The notes beneath the pieces are model-generated. The model was not told where the DNA came from. It worked only from the letters and a program-made list of their open reading frames with translations, and did not search any database. 64,000 bases of DNA. Origin: Watersipora subatra. Lineage: Eukaryota; Bryozoa; Gymnolaemata; Cheilostomatida; Watersiporidae. Made by a program: the position numbers and the translations under genes. Location of the stretch: positions 55,631,526 through 55,695,525 of the forward strand of contig NC_088717.1 of NCBI RefSeq assembly GCF_963576615.1. The letters run 5' to 3'. Of the stretch, positions 47,297 through 59,420 are shown one piece after another (the first letter of the stretch is position 1; each line of letters begins with the position of its first letter).

Positions 47297-47449
47297 AGAC
47301 GATGGCTACTACTTCACAAGGTGCACTGTACATACATTCGGCAGATTAGGTGATCTCCAAGAATACATAAAAGAGTATGACCTGAGACACATGGTGAAAT
47401 TTGGGGTCAAGCAGCAAGACAAGAGCTTTACTGTTCCATTGAATGTCAG
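47297..47449 (+). CDS. Exon-like frame in the left arm, unknown protein
   Basis: An acceptor-like gtttacag is followed by an open frame LKDDGYYFTRCTVHTFGRLG, then DLQEYIKEYDLRHMVKFGV. The right arm has the same block inverted (51694-51880 region). Amino-acid similarity is clear (TVxTFGxLGDLxxYIKEY), so this may be a captured host exon or part of an extinct transposon gene. It is cut by the Tc1/pogo-like insertion at 47450. No family is recognised. Confidence 0.35.
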
Positions 47450-47519
47450 TACAGTGGAACCTCGGTTCTCAAACGCTTCGGTTCTCGACCAACTGGTTTT
47501 CGACCAAAGAATTTGAGAT

Positions 47520-47815
47520 TTGTTCGTCTCGAATCTTGACCATAAATTCGGTTCTCAACCAATCCGGAACATGCGCATTGGAATTAAACGTTCGGAACAG
47601 CTCCGAAAACAGCATATTTATATGTTTAATGATGCTGTTATGAGCCACTTTCGGAAGGTTCTCAAAAAAGGAAGAAATTTCGCGTTATTAATTCTTTACA
47701 AAAAGGAGCCATCTGGGAGGACGTCGCCTCTACCGAAGAGATTTTCTAGGGGCACAACTCCTCCAGTCAAGTTACCTTAAATTGTTTTGGAGGAGGATTC
47801 TTCTTCAAAGATGTG
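47520..47815 (+). pseudogene. Remnant of pogo/Tigger-like transposase C-terminus
   Basis: The frame reads SHFRKVLKKGRNF, then KKEPSGRTSPLPKRFSRGTT and, past a stop, IVLEEDSSSKM. This resembles the tail of pogo/Tigger-family transposases (HFxxVLKxRxKQTSLDxF). The catalytic DDD domain is missing. Confidence 0.5.
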
Positions 47816-47819
47816 AAGT

Positions 47820-48991
47820 AAACGTGCCATTGCTGTTTCTATTTTTTTCACACAATTTCTGATGTAGGGCCTAACTGATCTGTTGCAATTTTTTGCTGTT
47901 TCATTATCAATTTCTGCAATTTTTGGTATTGTATCTTAACCTTTAATGTTTTTGATGTTTTAAGAGCAAAGCATACGAAATGTTTACTTTTTGTTTTCTT
48001 TTTTTATCATCACACATAGAAAATCTTTTATTAAAGTTAAACACACTTTATATCTAACCATTTTTATTTACAGTATGCAGTAGGCAGTACAGTTTATGGT
48101 GTAAAATGTTAAAAAAGCTTTACCGAAGTTGTTAAGTCGACTTGGAACGGATTAAAACTTACATACATTACAGATGTGGTTGCGTCAAAAAGGTCAATTT
48201 AATGAAATTAAGACCAATAAAAGGCTAAAACATCAGCTACAATTTGGTGTCAATTTTGTCTTTGTAGCTAACCCTGTCCAGAAATATATGCGTTTGAATG
48301 AAGTCATCTTTTCAAATGCTCAGATTCTAGCGGGTGCTTCATTCATGATGTAACTCGTAATACAACTGAAAAGAGTCAACGGGCGATAAATATAGGATCG
48401 CTTCATTAGCCAATCACCAGTACAAAATTTTTATATAGGCCGTAATAAATGTTTTCGCTCGTAAAACGCGTTCGCTGTGATCTCAAATTTAGGGATTTAC
48501 TCCATTATTAAATTGCATAGACATCGATATTTACTAAATTAATTAACATCGGTACTTTAATGAATTACTCGATCGACACGTTTTATTGACGAACAAAAGA
48601 ATTGTAAAAATTACTGTAAAGTTACTGCGAAGGTGAGTCTGAGTTTTCTGAGCATCAGGTGGTTAAATTGCTAGAGGAAGATAGGAGAATGGAGGTAAAT
48701 TTATCTTTTACTTTGAGTCTCCTATAAATATACTGTTGTGTTTACATTCAGCTTATATTTCCCTGTTTGAGGTTATAATGTAATTTTCTGTGCGCTGGTG
48801 TGAGATAAGGAAGTACAGTGAGTTCTTGAAGGCTTTTTTTCAATCCATAGCATCTAGCAATACAATGGCTTAGATTGATGAATATACTAAAGGTAATACT
48901 TTAGTATATTTGTGAGTACTAAAGGTAATACTTTTAGTACTCACGAATACATTTACTAATTAATAGAATAATAACTTTGTGCTATCACCAA
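47820..48991. other. Interior of the Tc1/pogo-like element
   Basis: AT-rich sequence with no recognised gene. A short inverted pair AAGGTAATACTTTAGTA / TACTAAAGGTAATACTTT lies near 48888-48945. Confidence 0.4.
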
Positions 48992-50121
48992 TAGAGGTGG
49001 AACGAGACACGAGACGTCTCGAGTATCGACCTGTCTCGTCTCGTATCGGTCTCGTCTCGACTTAACTATTGCCAAACTCGAGACAGGAAGTAGAACTAAA
49101 GCGCCTGCGCACGGTTGTTAAAACATGGCTTTTTGCGGTAGCAACAACTCCATATATTGTAATGGATTGCGGGCAACTGCCTTTAAAGTTATACCCGGTC
49201 CGTTACTACCTGTTGCTACTGATTATGTTGGCCACTGAGTCTAATCATGTAGTCCGGACAACGGCCCTGTTATTTTTTAGTTCGGTTCTGTGTCGTTAAA
49301 ACGGATACCGGGTCGTATCTAATTACTCTTCGGATAATCCAATTTAATAAATAAGACTTGCGGGTAAAATGTCTGTATTTTATCGTATCGTGTCTAAACA
49401 CCAACTGCCCTTCATAAAATTCGGGCCTCTTTTACGTATATACTACCAATCGCGGGTAAAACTTGCCCGGACACGGAGAAACGAACGAAAGGCCGTGTCG
49501 ACCATAGTCCGTGCTCGGTTAACAATGACGTTTTGTTAGCTCAATGTAAGAATATACATGTGCATGTATACAGTAATTAATATAATTTCATGAGTACAAT
49601 TTAAATATAATTCACATACTACAGCTAATACACAAAGAAAACTTTAATGAAACGATAAGAATGAAAGTGTTATCGTGTGTTCTTTTAGTTGCGGTATTTC
49701 TTTGTAGAGTGACGGCTATCGGTTTCATTACACATTACATTAAAAAGTAAGAACTATTCAATAGATGGTAAAAATATACATGTACAAAGCAATATGTTTA
49801 TAATAATTATGATCAATCAAGCTCAAAATTCTTAGAATATATAACTTCGGTATTTTAGAGCTGTTTGTGTCACTTTTGTTTACAAAAACTACATGCATAT
49901 CACTATTAAAATGTTGTATTTAAATCGTTTACACCAGGTGAAAATTCAATTTAAAAAGAGTTTTATTAATTTTATATCTACTAAGTAGCTAGTACTTGTG
50001 TAGTGAAATCATCACCAAATGCTCATTATTTTACTGTCTCGTGTCTCGAGTCTCGAATTTTTACAAGACAGTGTCTCGAGTCTCGTTTCGAGCTTAAAAA
50101 ACCTGTCTCGTTCCACCTCTA
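48992..50121. mobile_element. Non-autonomous hAT element, 1130 bp
   Basis: The ends TAGAGGTGGAACGAGAC and inverted match (GTCTCGTTCCACCTCTA) lie inside a perfect 8-bp duplication ATCACCAA (48984-48991 and 50122-50129). The subterminal regions are rich in GAGAC/GTCTC motifs, possible transposase sites. No transposase is encoded; the 76-codon frame at 49069 has no family features. Confidence 0.88.
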
Positions 50122-51018
50122 ATCACCAATCATCGTTTTATAATTTTTTATCGTTTCACCTAGCTATATTTGCTTCAAGTTTTCTTTGGTAGTTTTAGCT
50201 AGTAAATTAGATTTATGATTTGACTTTAGATGTTCACTTCTCACTTGTGGAAAGTAAAAAAAATCAATTGCTCAACGCACATCTTTAACTTCCAGAACCA
50301 AAGCTTCGAACCGTTGGCTTGGCTTACTTATGCTTTTGTTAAACATTTATTCATTTTTAAAATCACACTCGCAATCTATCTAACTCCCAATTTGAAAGCT
50401 TTCAGTAGATATATGTTAGAATGAAATATCTATGAATGACATATATTTAATGCATTTTTTTTATTGATTAAAGGATGTTTATGTGGTCCCACCAGCCGAA
50501 GCAGCTTTGTCAGTGTAGAAACTGCCATAAATGGGAAAGAGAGACTTGAATGTGTGCTGCATAAACCATGATGTTTTGTTTGAGCTTGCTGCAGTAGATG
50601 AATTTGCCCTATTGTATGAGCTGTAACTATGTGAGTGGCCACGACTTGGGTGGATATTTTTAATAAAAGCTTTGTGAGATGAAAAAGTAAAATAGGAAAG
50701 TAAATTTTAAAAGAAAAATACTTTCTTTTAAAATCAACTTAAATTTGATGCAACCACATCTTTAATTCTAATGGGAAAACCTGTTTCGGATCTCGAACAA
50801 CTCGGTTTTTGACCAACCTTCTGGAACAGATTGTGGGCGAGAACCGAAGTTCCACTGTACATTCTGAAACTGTGGTTACTTACAAGTTAAAACATGTCTA
50901 CACATATATGTAGTGTTCAATCAGGCCTACCTGGACTAGCCTTGAGTCTTTTCTAACAGATTTTATTGCGTGTATAGCAAGTGTGATTGATTAGCCTTCT
51001 GTTTTTATTATGTGATAT

Positions 51019-51347
51019 CGTTGTGGAATGTGATCACTGAGAGCTGAGCCTCAGGCTGAGCTAAGCCGAACCGGGCTGTGCTCAGTCAGGCAGAATAACG
51101 AGGTGAGAGTTAAGCCGGCTCTGAGCTGAGTAGAGCCAAACCCAGCCGAGTCCAGTCTAATCAAGTGGAACAAGAGGCTATAAAAGCCTGTACACTTGTG
51201 TTAGAGAGCAGAGCTGTTCTGGGCCTGTTCATTGCATGTGCTTGACTATTCTTGTACTCTTATGAACGAAGCAGAAAATATATGTATAAACTTATGCATC
51301 GAGTCTTATACTGGTGGAGCAAGTAAGGGTGGCACGAAACCTTTACA
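51019..51347 (+). mobile_element. Solo LTR, 329 bp
   Basis: Fossil. It ends ...CCTTTACA, has a promoter-like CTATAAAAG near 51178, and is flanked by ATAT on both sides (51015-51018 and 51348-51351). The right foldback arm shows the empty site. No internal sequence remains, as after LTR-LTR recombination. Orientation is inferred from the TATA box. Confidence 0.65.
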
Positions 51348-51693
51348 ATATTACACTAGGTTTTTCAGTTTAGCTGCCAATAGTGTATAAATCATCAAAC
51401 CATTAAAAGATTACGCAATTCATATACAAGCCAAAGTCAAATAAGCCAAGTTTGTTGATATATACATGTATATATATACTTTGCGTCAGCTTTCAAGGGT
51501 CCAATGATTCTTACGCTATTAGTGCCTAAACTGGAAAACCTAGTGTAGTATCACTAAATAAAAACAGAAAGCTGATCAATCGCGATTGCTATACATGCAA
51601 TAAGATCTGTAACTCAGGACTCAATGCTAGCTCCAGTAGGCCTGATGACCATTCTATATATGTGTGTGTATACATATTTCAACTTGTAAGTAA

Positions 51694-51880
51694 TCACAGT
51701 TTCAGAGCGTACCGGCATTGAGTAGAACAGTAAAGCTCTTGCCTTGCTGCTTGACCACATATTTCACCGTGTATCAGCGCATATTCTTTTATGTATGTTG
51801 GGAGATCACCTAAATTGCCGAATGTGCATACAGTATACCTCGAAATGGAGTAGCCAGTCTTAGAGCTGTAAACAAACAGC
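51694..51880 (-). CDS. Exon-like frame in the right arm, partner of 47297
   Basis: Open frame on the minus strand. After gtttacag it reads SKTGYSISRYTVCTFGNLGD, then LPTYIKEYALIHGEICG. It is the inverted paralogue of the left-arm block. Both keep the frame across TV.TFG.LGDL..YIKEY although their DNA has diverged considerably. The function is unknown. Confidence 0.35.
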
Positions 51881-53669
51881 ACGAGTAGTCTAACAGAATT
51901 TTTGGAAGTAATACTGGTAATCGGTTCCGACTGCTACTAAGAAACATCTAGGCCTACTGCATATCTACTGGCCCATGCCATCTTGTTCTAAAGGGTGATG
52001 CTGACAAGAAAAAAGGCACAAGGTACAGCTGCAGTTGTTTCAAGCAAATTGGTAATGTTGTACACGGAATAAATATGATACACTGTACTCACTTTTAATT
52101 AGGAATAATATTATTCTTTACTTTTGGCTTGACTTACTAAGTCTAGGCAGTCACAATCAAGTTTTCCATCACACTCAACTTCTCACACAACAAATGACAA
52201 TATTAACAAAGAGATAAAGGGGTAGGGGTTTGGGATATTAATGCAAATATTTCGTAATAAAAATAATTCTTGTGGTAAATAGGCCTAATAAACACGAACA
52301 CCCAGAAAAAACTAGCCCATCACGGAAGGAGAACACAAAGTTCAATAACGATTGTTGCTAAACTTTTTGTTCTTTTTCTGGGATGTACTAGCCTGTATAC
52401 AAGCCAAACAGGGGTTTATATACTGGTTATTGATAAACAAGTTGTTGCATCAATTTACAACAAAACTCCACTCAGCAACTAATCCCCTCAGCTTGAGCTA
52501 GTAGTAAAGTGAACATGATGCACTATTCTAAATAGATCATGGTTATTTATCATTTTCTCAAACAACTACATGCAAGATGGGAGTGAGAAAGAATAAAGCG
52601 GGTTGTTGCGAGACGTTTCTGCTGGGAACGGATTTTTTTACCGTATATACCGCATGCCTTGAGCGCACAGCTTTTCTGATGGAAACTAGCTTTTACCCAC
52701 TAGATGAGATTGATTACAATATAACGTGACATAGTATTTGCTCCGCATTATTGCGAGGCTTATATCACCAGCCGGTTTTAAAGGTTGACTTGCAACAAAA
52801 TTCACATTACAGTTATTTGGTATCAAAAGATTCACCATGTCTTACTCTGCAGTGTTGTAGGTGCACAATATGTGGAAATGTGATTACAAGTTCTTAAAAG
52901 CTCAAAAACGAACAGTTAATCGCAGCCATCATGAAAACGCCAAAGGTTTATATTTGGAAATTAATATGTTTATGGACTGAAGACATTCTAGCCAAAATGC
53001 ATATTTGCACCATTTCTGGGCTGCACGTTATAACACATTTTTAGTAAATATTAAGAAATTTTTTGCAGATTTAAATATCTTACCGGCTGTAATAAGTAAT
53101 CAATTGTTTTTTTTAATTCTTTTAATATTGTTTCAGTAGTATTGGAGATATTTTAATTTGTAATTCTAAGTTACCTTTTTTTAAAGAAAGGCTTTGGTTA
53201 AGCGCTATTAAATCTGAATAGCCTGGTCTTTGTTCATAATACACAACAGAGAACTTTATAAAAACAGTCTTTATAAAACATCTTACTTGCTATTACTGTA
53301 ATGAGAGCATTTAAATTAACTGTATACAGGTTGGTGACTGGTTGGATGCAGTTCTTAACAGCCTTTATTGAAATTTTTGTTACAGGGTCGCAATAAAAAA
53401 GTTTATTTTATAGTTTGCATTGTTTCTGGCAATTAGATGCATACATTCTGAAAGAACACATTCTAATTCACACACTGGTGCATGAATATTTTTGAATGTT
53501 GAAAAAAATTGTAAATTTTGGCTAGTGGGTTCCTTTAGTGAAGTGTGTCAAGTAACACAGGCTCGGAAGTTGTGAAACAATCGAAACAAGACAACTCATA
53601 ATATACAAATCGTTGCCGTTACATCATTTATACGACTGTCATATCTTATAGGCTGAACACTTGTCATGA

Positions 53670-56172
53670 TTAGCGTAAAAGGGCTCCTCCCTTCAAAAAA
53701 TTGGAAGCCATGCTGTTCTCTGTTATTGGCATGCTGGAGTTGCAGAAGTCAGGCACATTGAAAACATCAGGGTCCTTGATTCCTGCTGTCACATTGGCGA
53801 ACTGTACAGTCATCAGCTGATCAACTACAGCAGAGATTACAGATAGCCTGAGCTTCTGGAGAAGTGAACTAATTGAATTGGTAGCTAGAGAATGTAAATG
53901 AAATAGGAACTTTTGACTTGATGAAAAATATGAAAATTTGTGTGAAGCTAAAAGTGACTGCAAGAATAAGACAAATATAATGACATTAAAAATTATTAGA
54001 ATGAAAATTCTATAAACTGTGTGTTATTTTTTAGCAAAAAAGGGTCTAGAACTATTGATGTAAGATCTCAGTTCACTGTTTTTCTGTGCAATCATAGCAT
54101 TCTTCTATCCATATTTTAAAGGTTTTCCAAATATTTTATTTTTCAATGCATCTTCATATTAGTATCACACATACAACCCAAAAAATTAAATAGCAACATA
54201 TCAGCAGTAGGTTTGCTGATCAAGATGGAACGATTTATGGTTGTTACTAGCAAGCAAATCAACTAGACAACAGTTCTTCATAATTGTCATGGAATGTGTA
54301 AGTCTGTTTACTTCACACAAGTATTAATAAACAGTCATGTTTTCATCACTGCCTGGGCAACTACTATTTAAAACTGCTGTGTACCTTCACCTACATGCCA
54401 ACCTCGTCTTTATCCTATCACGGTATTCATCAGGCTTATTTTATACAGCCATGTAAAAAGCTCCATTCAATATAGAAATTTCAATTTAAGATAAAATTAA
54501 AGTCATATTTAATACTCACTTCCTGCAACTGACTGCTGAACGTCCTGTGTACCGGGCAAAAAGGTATCTCTGAACATGGTAAGGTAAGATTTTGAGATAC
54601 CCTCATTTGATATGATGTATGTATCAGTAACTTGGTTACCCAGATTCCATGATCCGTGATAATTCCAACCAGCTACAAATATATGAATATATATTTTATC
54701 TTCCTATTTTAATAAATAAAGCAAAAAAATAACATAAAGTAAGACCACAAGTTTCAGGCTAGTTGAACTAGTTATAAATATAGCCTTAGTGACTATCCAA
54801 AATAAGGCCGGGTTTTACTATGCCCAAATAGAATGGAATAGAAACAAATCATGAACTAACTTCTATGAGCAGGCAACTTTCAAAGAACCAAGGATGCAGT
54901 TGATCAGAAGTTAAGGCTTCATTCAACCAAGTTTACACGCAACAGAAAGTATCTTACGCGAGTCCGTGCAGAAAGCCTCTATCTTGGCTCCCTGCAGCTT
55001 TGTGCAGCGTGTATGGAGATTATCTGCAAGGTAAGACTCGGCCTAAAAACAAGTCATCATTCTGTATCAGTCATTCAACTTCCTTGGAGAGTACATTTGA
55101 TAAAGATGTTTACCAGTTATCAAACATAAGTATTACGCAACAGGGCTTTAACATATTAATGTCATCTATCATTTTTATAGCTTTCCTGTTATAACAACAT
55201 GGATATGTATTTAAGTGCTTGTAGTTTGATAGTTCTTCGGGTTGCTAGCTCAACTGTTGTTAAGAATTGCCTGACCGCTCTTATATTCTATACAAACCTA
55301 GTCTATGAACACGGGTGTTCCGTGCATTGTGAAAAGCGCGGCGTCTTTCGCAATGCATGTAGTACTCGAGTCTATTAGCATTTAGATATTTTCTTTGTAA
55401 AAATGATATACAACACCCACAGTATGTACACATCGCTTGTCAAAAAGTCAATCATTTGACAACAGTCCAGTATATTACAGATAGATTTGTCAGGTTTGTG
55501 TTAAAAAAGACTCAAGAGTATACAGTTGAGTGACATATGATCTGCTCTAAGATGAGTTGAGGCAATGTGTTGTCAATTAAAGATAAACATATTACACTGC
55601 AGAGCCTGCATTTAGGCTTTTTGACAGATGAAAACAAATAATACAAATAATAACAGCCATAATAAAAATGTTGGGTTTTTATTATGGCTGCAGCAATATA
55701 AAATCATACTATCTTCTTGACAAGGCATATGCATTTATTGCTGTTAGCAACAGTGTTACCAAGTTCTTATATATATATATATAAAACCTTTCATAATAGT
55801 TTGTCAATGCTTCAAATACCAAAGAATGAAATCACAGACTAATTCAAATTTTATCACTGCACCTAAATGCTGAACAAGAGATCTGTAACATTGTTCACAT
55901 ACCTGAGAGACTATAATCTTGTAGCTTGCAATCAGCTTGTCGTCTAAATAGACATTCTCTAGGAGGGCCCCCATCGCTTTCTTGTAGTCATAGTGGACGC
56001 TGCCGACGACGCTATATATCGCACTCTTTCCATTGTCACTCTGGGCCACAAGACCTACGAGTACACTCTCCCACTGCATGGGCACGCACTTCCTATCACT
56101 GACTACAACAGACATGCTGTTGACAGTCAGCAGGATGGCTGACAAGGCTACTAGAGAGTTGACTACCGCCAT
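53670..56172 (-). CDS. EPDR: Ependymin-related protein gene, copy C (4 exons)
   Basis: Same four-exon structure. Exons: 55903-56172, 54958-55042, 54520-54672 and 53670-53884 (270, 85, 153 and 215 bp), giving 240 aa, one codon longer at the C-terminus (LKGGALLR). Splice sites are canonical (donors gtatgt, gtaaga, gtgagt). The start is the same ATG as in the siblings. Differences include the signal-peptide change MAVVNSL, RKC for KKC, exon 2 AESYLADNLHTRCTKL and exon 3 GWNYHGSWNLG. The four cysteines, the C-terminal block TAGIKDPDVFNVPDFC and both sequons are kept. Its 5' and 3' flanks are heavily invaded by transposons, yet the gene itself is uninterrupted, which suggests selection. Confidence 0.88.
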
Positions 56173-56213
56173 GGTGTTACCCATTTTATGAATGCCTCGA
56201 CAAAGAAAGCGTC

Positions 56214-56222
56214 TATTATATA
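56214..56222 (-). promoter_or_regulatory. TATA box of EPDR copy C
   Basis: Reads TATATAATA on the minus strand, 42 bp before the ATG. Confidence 0.6.
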
Positions 56223-57719
56223 CTTCATGACCAGTGATGCAATATGCAAACAACTAGCTGATTTAGCCTAAAAACTAAAATACGGTGAATAACTAGGGGC
56301 TATGTACTAATGTCCTTCTCATGACTGAGTTGAACAATTGAATTTAGCAGACAGAGATTGCCAAGAAGAAAACATGTGAGCCGCTTGATCGCTCTCGGAG
56401 ATTTTCATAGCATATTATCTCCTCATGTGATCCAAACTCTGCACCATAAATTATAGTCTTCTCCATGCACGAGTGCTCAGATTATCCCACTCGACAAGTA
56501 AAGGAGAATCATACAACACGAATATAATCAATATAATATAATAATGTGTAATCATACAACACGAATATGGTGTGGATGAGGCCTTACAGCCTTGACCTTA
56601 ATTATGCCACGAAATGCAACAGCTTGTACTAGCATGGCCATAGCTCAGGCTTCTCCTTTTGTCAACTTTATATCTTCTAACACAGGAACATTTTTGACTG
56701 AGAGAGCCAAAACACGCATGTTTCAAAATTTAATTTTAGGAGAGCCATATGTATATTTTGAATCTTGAAAACATAAAATGGAAAAGGAAGACCTACAATT
56801 TTAGCATGTTTCAGAAATTTTAGAGGAGAAGACTAAATTTATTTTACAACAATGTTATAAGAAAGATATTATGAAAAGCACTTCTTACTATTAATGGGAC
56901 TTCTGATGCTGCATGATTTTGCTGATAGCTTCATAGCTTAGCATTTGTAGCCAAACATTTAGGCTTCCATCTGTTAAATGTGATCGCAGGTTCGTCTTAT
57001 TGTTCTTCTTATGTGAGAATGACTGCATGCGTACGTATAGCCAAACACGGTCAAAAGAGCTAAACTTACATGCTGCAGTGTTTTGTATATGACATTTAGC
57101 GTGTTCCATGTTTTAATAATCAGCTGGTCAGAGCGTGGAAGTTTTTCCATGTCTGTCAATTTGTGTTTAGGCTACTTGCCAGCTCTGCTTGTCTTTGTGC
57201 AAGTCTTTCCTCTTCATTCAGTGACTTGAGCTTATTCACCCACATGTCTGAGGCCTTGAGGTATGCAATTTCTATCAGAGAGATCTCTGACAGGGACACC
57301 TGGTAAAAAGCTCAGGTTCAATATTTTACTGCGCACTCCTGTAGATGAGTAATGAAAAGGTTAGTTTGCTCACGGAAGTCCCCAATGAGCGCTTTGAATG
57401 ACTGCAAGCGATCAGATTGAAGTTTGCGAGCTGCTGAAGGTCAAAATGTTGAACGGAAGCATTTGTCGTGTACGCATTTTAAAATTCTTCTAGTTTTTGA
57501 AAGTGCAGTAAACGGTCAGTCTCAATATCTGCAAGGAAAATTTCTAGCTAGTTTTCAAATGCAAAAATGGCTTGTTGAAAGAGATAAGACCGAATTTCCA
57601 ATGCTTTGCATTTTCACATTGAGTTGGTTCAGATGTCCCGTCATGTCTACAAGATAATAAAACTTAAGGAGCCACTCGATGTCCCCTAGATTGTGATGCT
57701 TGACTTCTTTCATTTTAAG

Positions 57720-59420
57720 AAAAGTTCAGATTTCACTTAGGCATGACGGGGAAAACGGCTAAACCAACGAACATCACTGTGCATTACCAGACCTGGATAA
57801 TTACCGTCAACTTCATTCAACAGCACTTTAAACTGGTGATAACTTAAAGCTTGGGTAACAATGAAGTTGACCTCCCGAATGACAAGCGACATTACTACAC
57901 CAAGCTGATTGTCACACATCTGTGTAAAAAGTGCCTCTTGGTGCGGAATACTGTGGAAGCCAAGGATGAGTCTGTTCTCTTGCTCACAAAGAAGCGCTAA
58001 AAATCTCCTGTTTTCCCATCATGCAAGGAGCACCATCGGTACTAGCCTGTCTTGACAAACTGTTGTTTTTGCGGAGTTGTCCCCCGTCAAGCGGGCGAGC
58101 AACACAACAGCTTGTCACAAGACGTACTGCACCTGATGCATCAGCTGCACTTATAAGGAGTTGTTTTCTTCCGTCTATGCGGCTTAGTTGCGATGTTATG
58201 TCGGTCGCTCCATCGGTAATCATAACAGATTTTGCGCAAAAATTATGTAGAAAAAAATAAGATTACAACGTTCAACCAACGACCAGTCTCTGCGGTAAAC
58301 TTTAGTAGAACTTGAGAAGTTAGGCAACAACACCGACTAAACATATCGTTATTTGTACGCTCAGTCAGTTTAATTTCTATTCTTGTATCAGTCAATTTTA
58401 TTTGTTCTTATGGATTTTATTTTCAATTTATTTTATTCTTAAGTCCTGGTAAAGTTTATAACAGAGTTGTAAACAACCAACAGTCTTTGGTTAAACGTTG
58501 TAATCTTTTTTTTACATGAACTTTTGCGCGAAAACCATTATGATTACCAATGGAGCGACTGACATAACATCGCAACCAAGCCACATAGACGAAAGAGAAC
58601 AACTCTCTATAAGTGCAGTTGATGCATCAGGTGCAGTACGTCTTGTGACAAGCTGTTGTGTTGCTCGCCCGCTTGACGAGGGACAACTCCGCAAAAACAA
58701 CAGTTTGTCAAGACAGGCTACATCAGTACATACAGAAACAAGTTTTTTCCATTGGTAGGTTTTTCTCTTTTACAAACTCTATGAAAGACTTGATTAACTC
58801 TTCTCTTTTTGTTGTTCCCTTTAGAGGCGGTCAGCAAAACTTTCCTCGTGCAGTATGCCACCTGCTACGTACCACGCGATGATGCTCAACTGAGATAAAT
58901 GACTGATGTCTGTTGATTTGTTGAAAGCAAAGGAAAAATATTTTGCTGCATTTATGTTGTTCATTTGTTGTTTCTCCACCTGATTTCCTATCATAATGGC
59001 ACGGTATTGTACAGTTCTTGCTACTTTAAAGTGGTCAAAAAATTCATTAGCCACATCTAGCGTGAATGATTTGGTATATTCACCGTCCGAAAATGGTTTC
59101 CTGCTCCTCACAATTGCTAAAGAGTCTGCATAGCTAGCAGAATTAATGCTACTTAGGTTGGGTCTATACATGAAGCTGCTGCTGCTGGCTAGCTTGTAAT
59201 CTAGACAGAATTTTTTGGCAGTCCTTCTTTCTACCGTCTCCCATTGGATAATTCGCTGTAAACGTGGCATGGCAGGAGTCGAAGTGTCGCTTTGTAATTG
59301 GCCATTTCGTTGACGCAATTTTATCATTGAATTTACGACACACTGTAGAACCCACCCTCTTTACAAAGGCAAATTTTTTTGAAATGTTCGATATTCCTCA
59401 TCTTTTTTTCTTTCAGCCAT
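57720..59420 (-). pseudogene. hAT transposase, ZBED5/FAM200/GTF2IRD2-like (broken)
   Basis: The N-terminus near 59420 reads MAERKKDEEYRTFQKN, as in the BED-domain region of this family. A long frame at 58821-59327 contains AAKYFSFAFNKSTDISHLSQ, matching the first catalytic block (FDESTDVSxxAQ in relatives). After the inserted foldback (58043-58720) the frame continues with TDGAP at 58030-58045 and then NYPGLVMHSDVRWFSRF at about 57750-57800, the DVRWLSRG block. Stops and frame changes occur after the N-terminal block and around the foldback, so no active transposase is made. The C-terminal dimerisation part is poorly preserved (57000-57700). Confidence 0.7.
58043..58720. mobile_element. TAGCCTG foldback element, copy 1 (678 bp)
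   Basis: The ends TAGCCTGTCTTGACAAACTG and its exact inverse bound arms of about 230 bp. The 9-bp duplication CATCGGTAC / CATCAGTAC (one mismatch) lies at 58034-58042 and 58721-58729. It is inserted in the hAT transposase gene. Both arms read open in the direction of the shadow frames, but nothing suggests a protein. Confidence 0.85.

Larger units (their letters stand above)
47452..50857. mobile_element. Tc1/mariner-pogo type element, 3.4 kb, with hAT nested
   Basis: The ends CAGTGGAACCTCGGTTCTC and inverted CAGTGGAACTTCGGTTCTC are bounded by TA on both sides (47450-47451 and 50858-50859), the TA target duplication of Tc1/mariner elements. It interrupts the left-arm exon-like frame; homology to the right arm resumes exactly after the second TA (TTCTGAAACTGTGGTTACTT). 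A pogo/Tigger-like protein tail remains near the left end. A 1.13-kb hAT element is inserted inside. Confidence 0.85.
44257..52697. mobile_element. Mutator-like foldback element, 8.4 kb, with nested insertions
   Basis: The ends GGTAAAAGCTAATTCACATC and inverted GGTAAAAGCTAGTTTCCATC (both continue with AGAAAAGC) are flanked by a perfect 9-bp duplication CACTAGATG (44248-44256 and 52698-52706). Units A and B show the empty site (CACTGGATG in B). Inner sequence is inverted too: about 46790-51437 (minus nested insertions) pairs with about 52470-51468 around a centre near 51455. The left arm has about 2.5 kb (44300-46790) without a partner. The 9-bp TSD and long inverted arms fit Mutator-like elements. 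No transposase was recognised. A 7-bp TSD with a GGG end is the alternative reading. Confidence 0.75.

Noticed and set aside
58516-58758. Frames in both arms of the foldback (ITDGATDITSQ type)
   Set aside because: The same peptide is encoded in each arm because the arms are inverted copies; no protein family fits.
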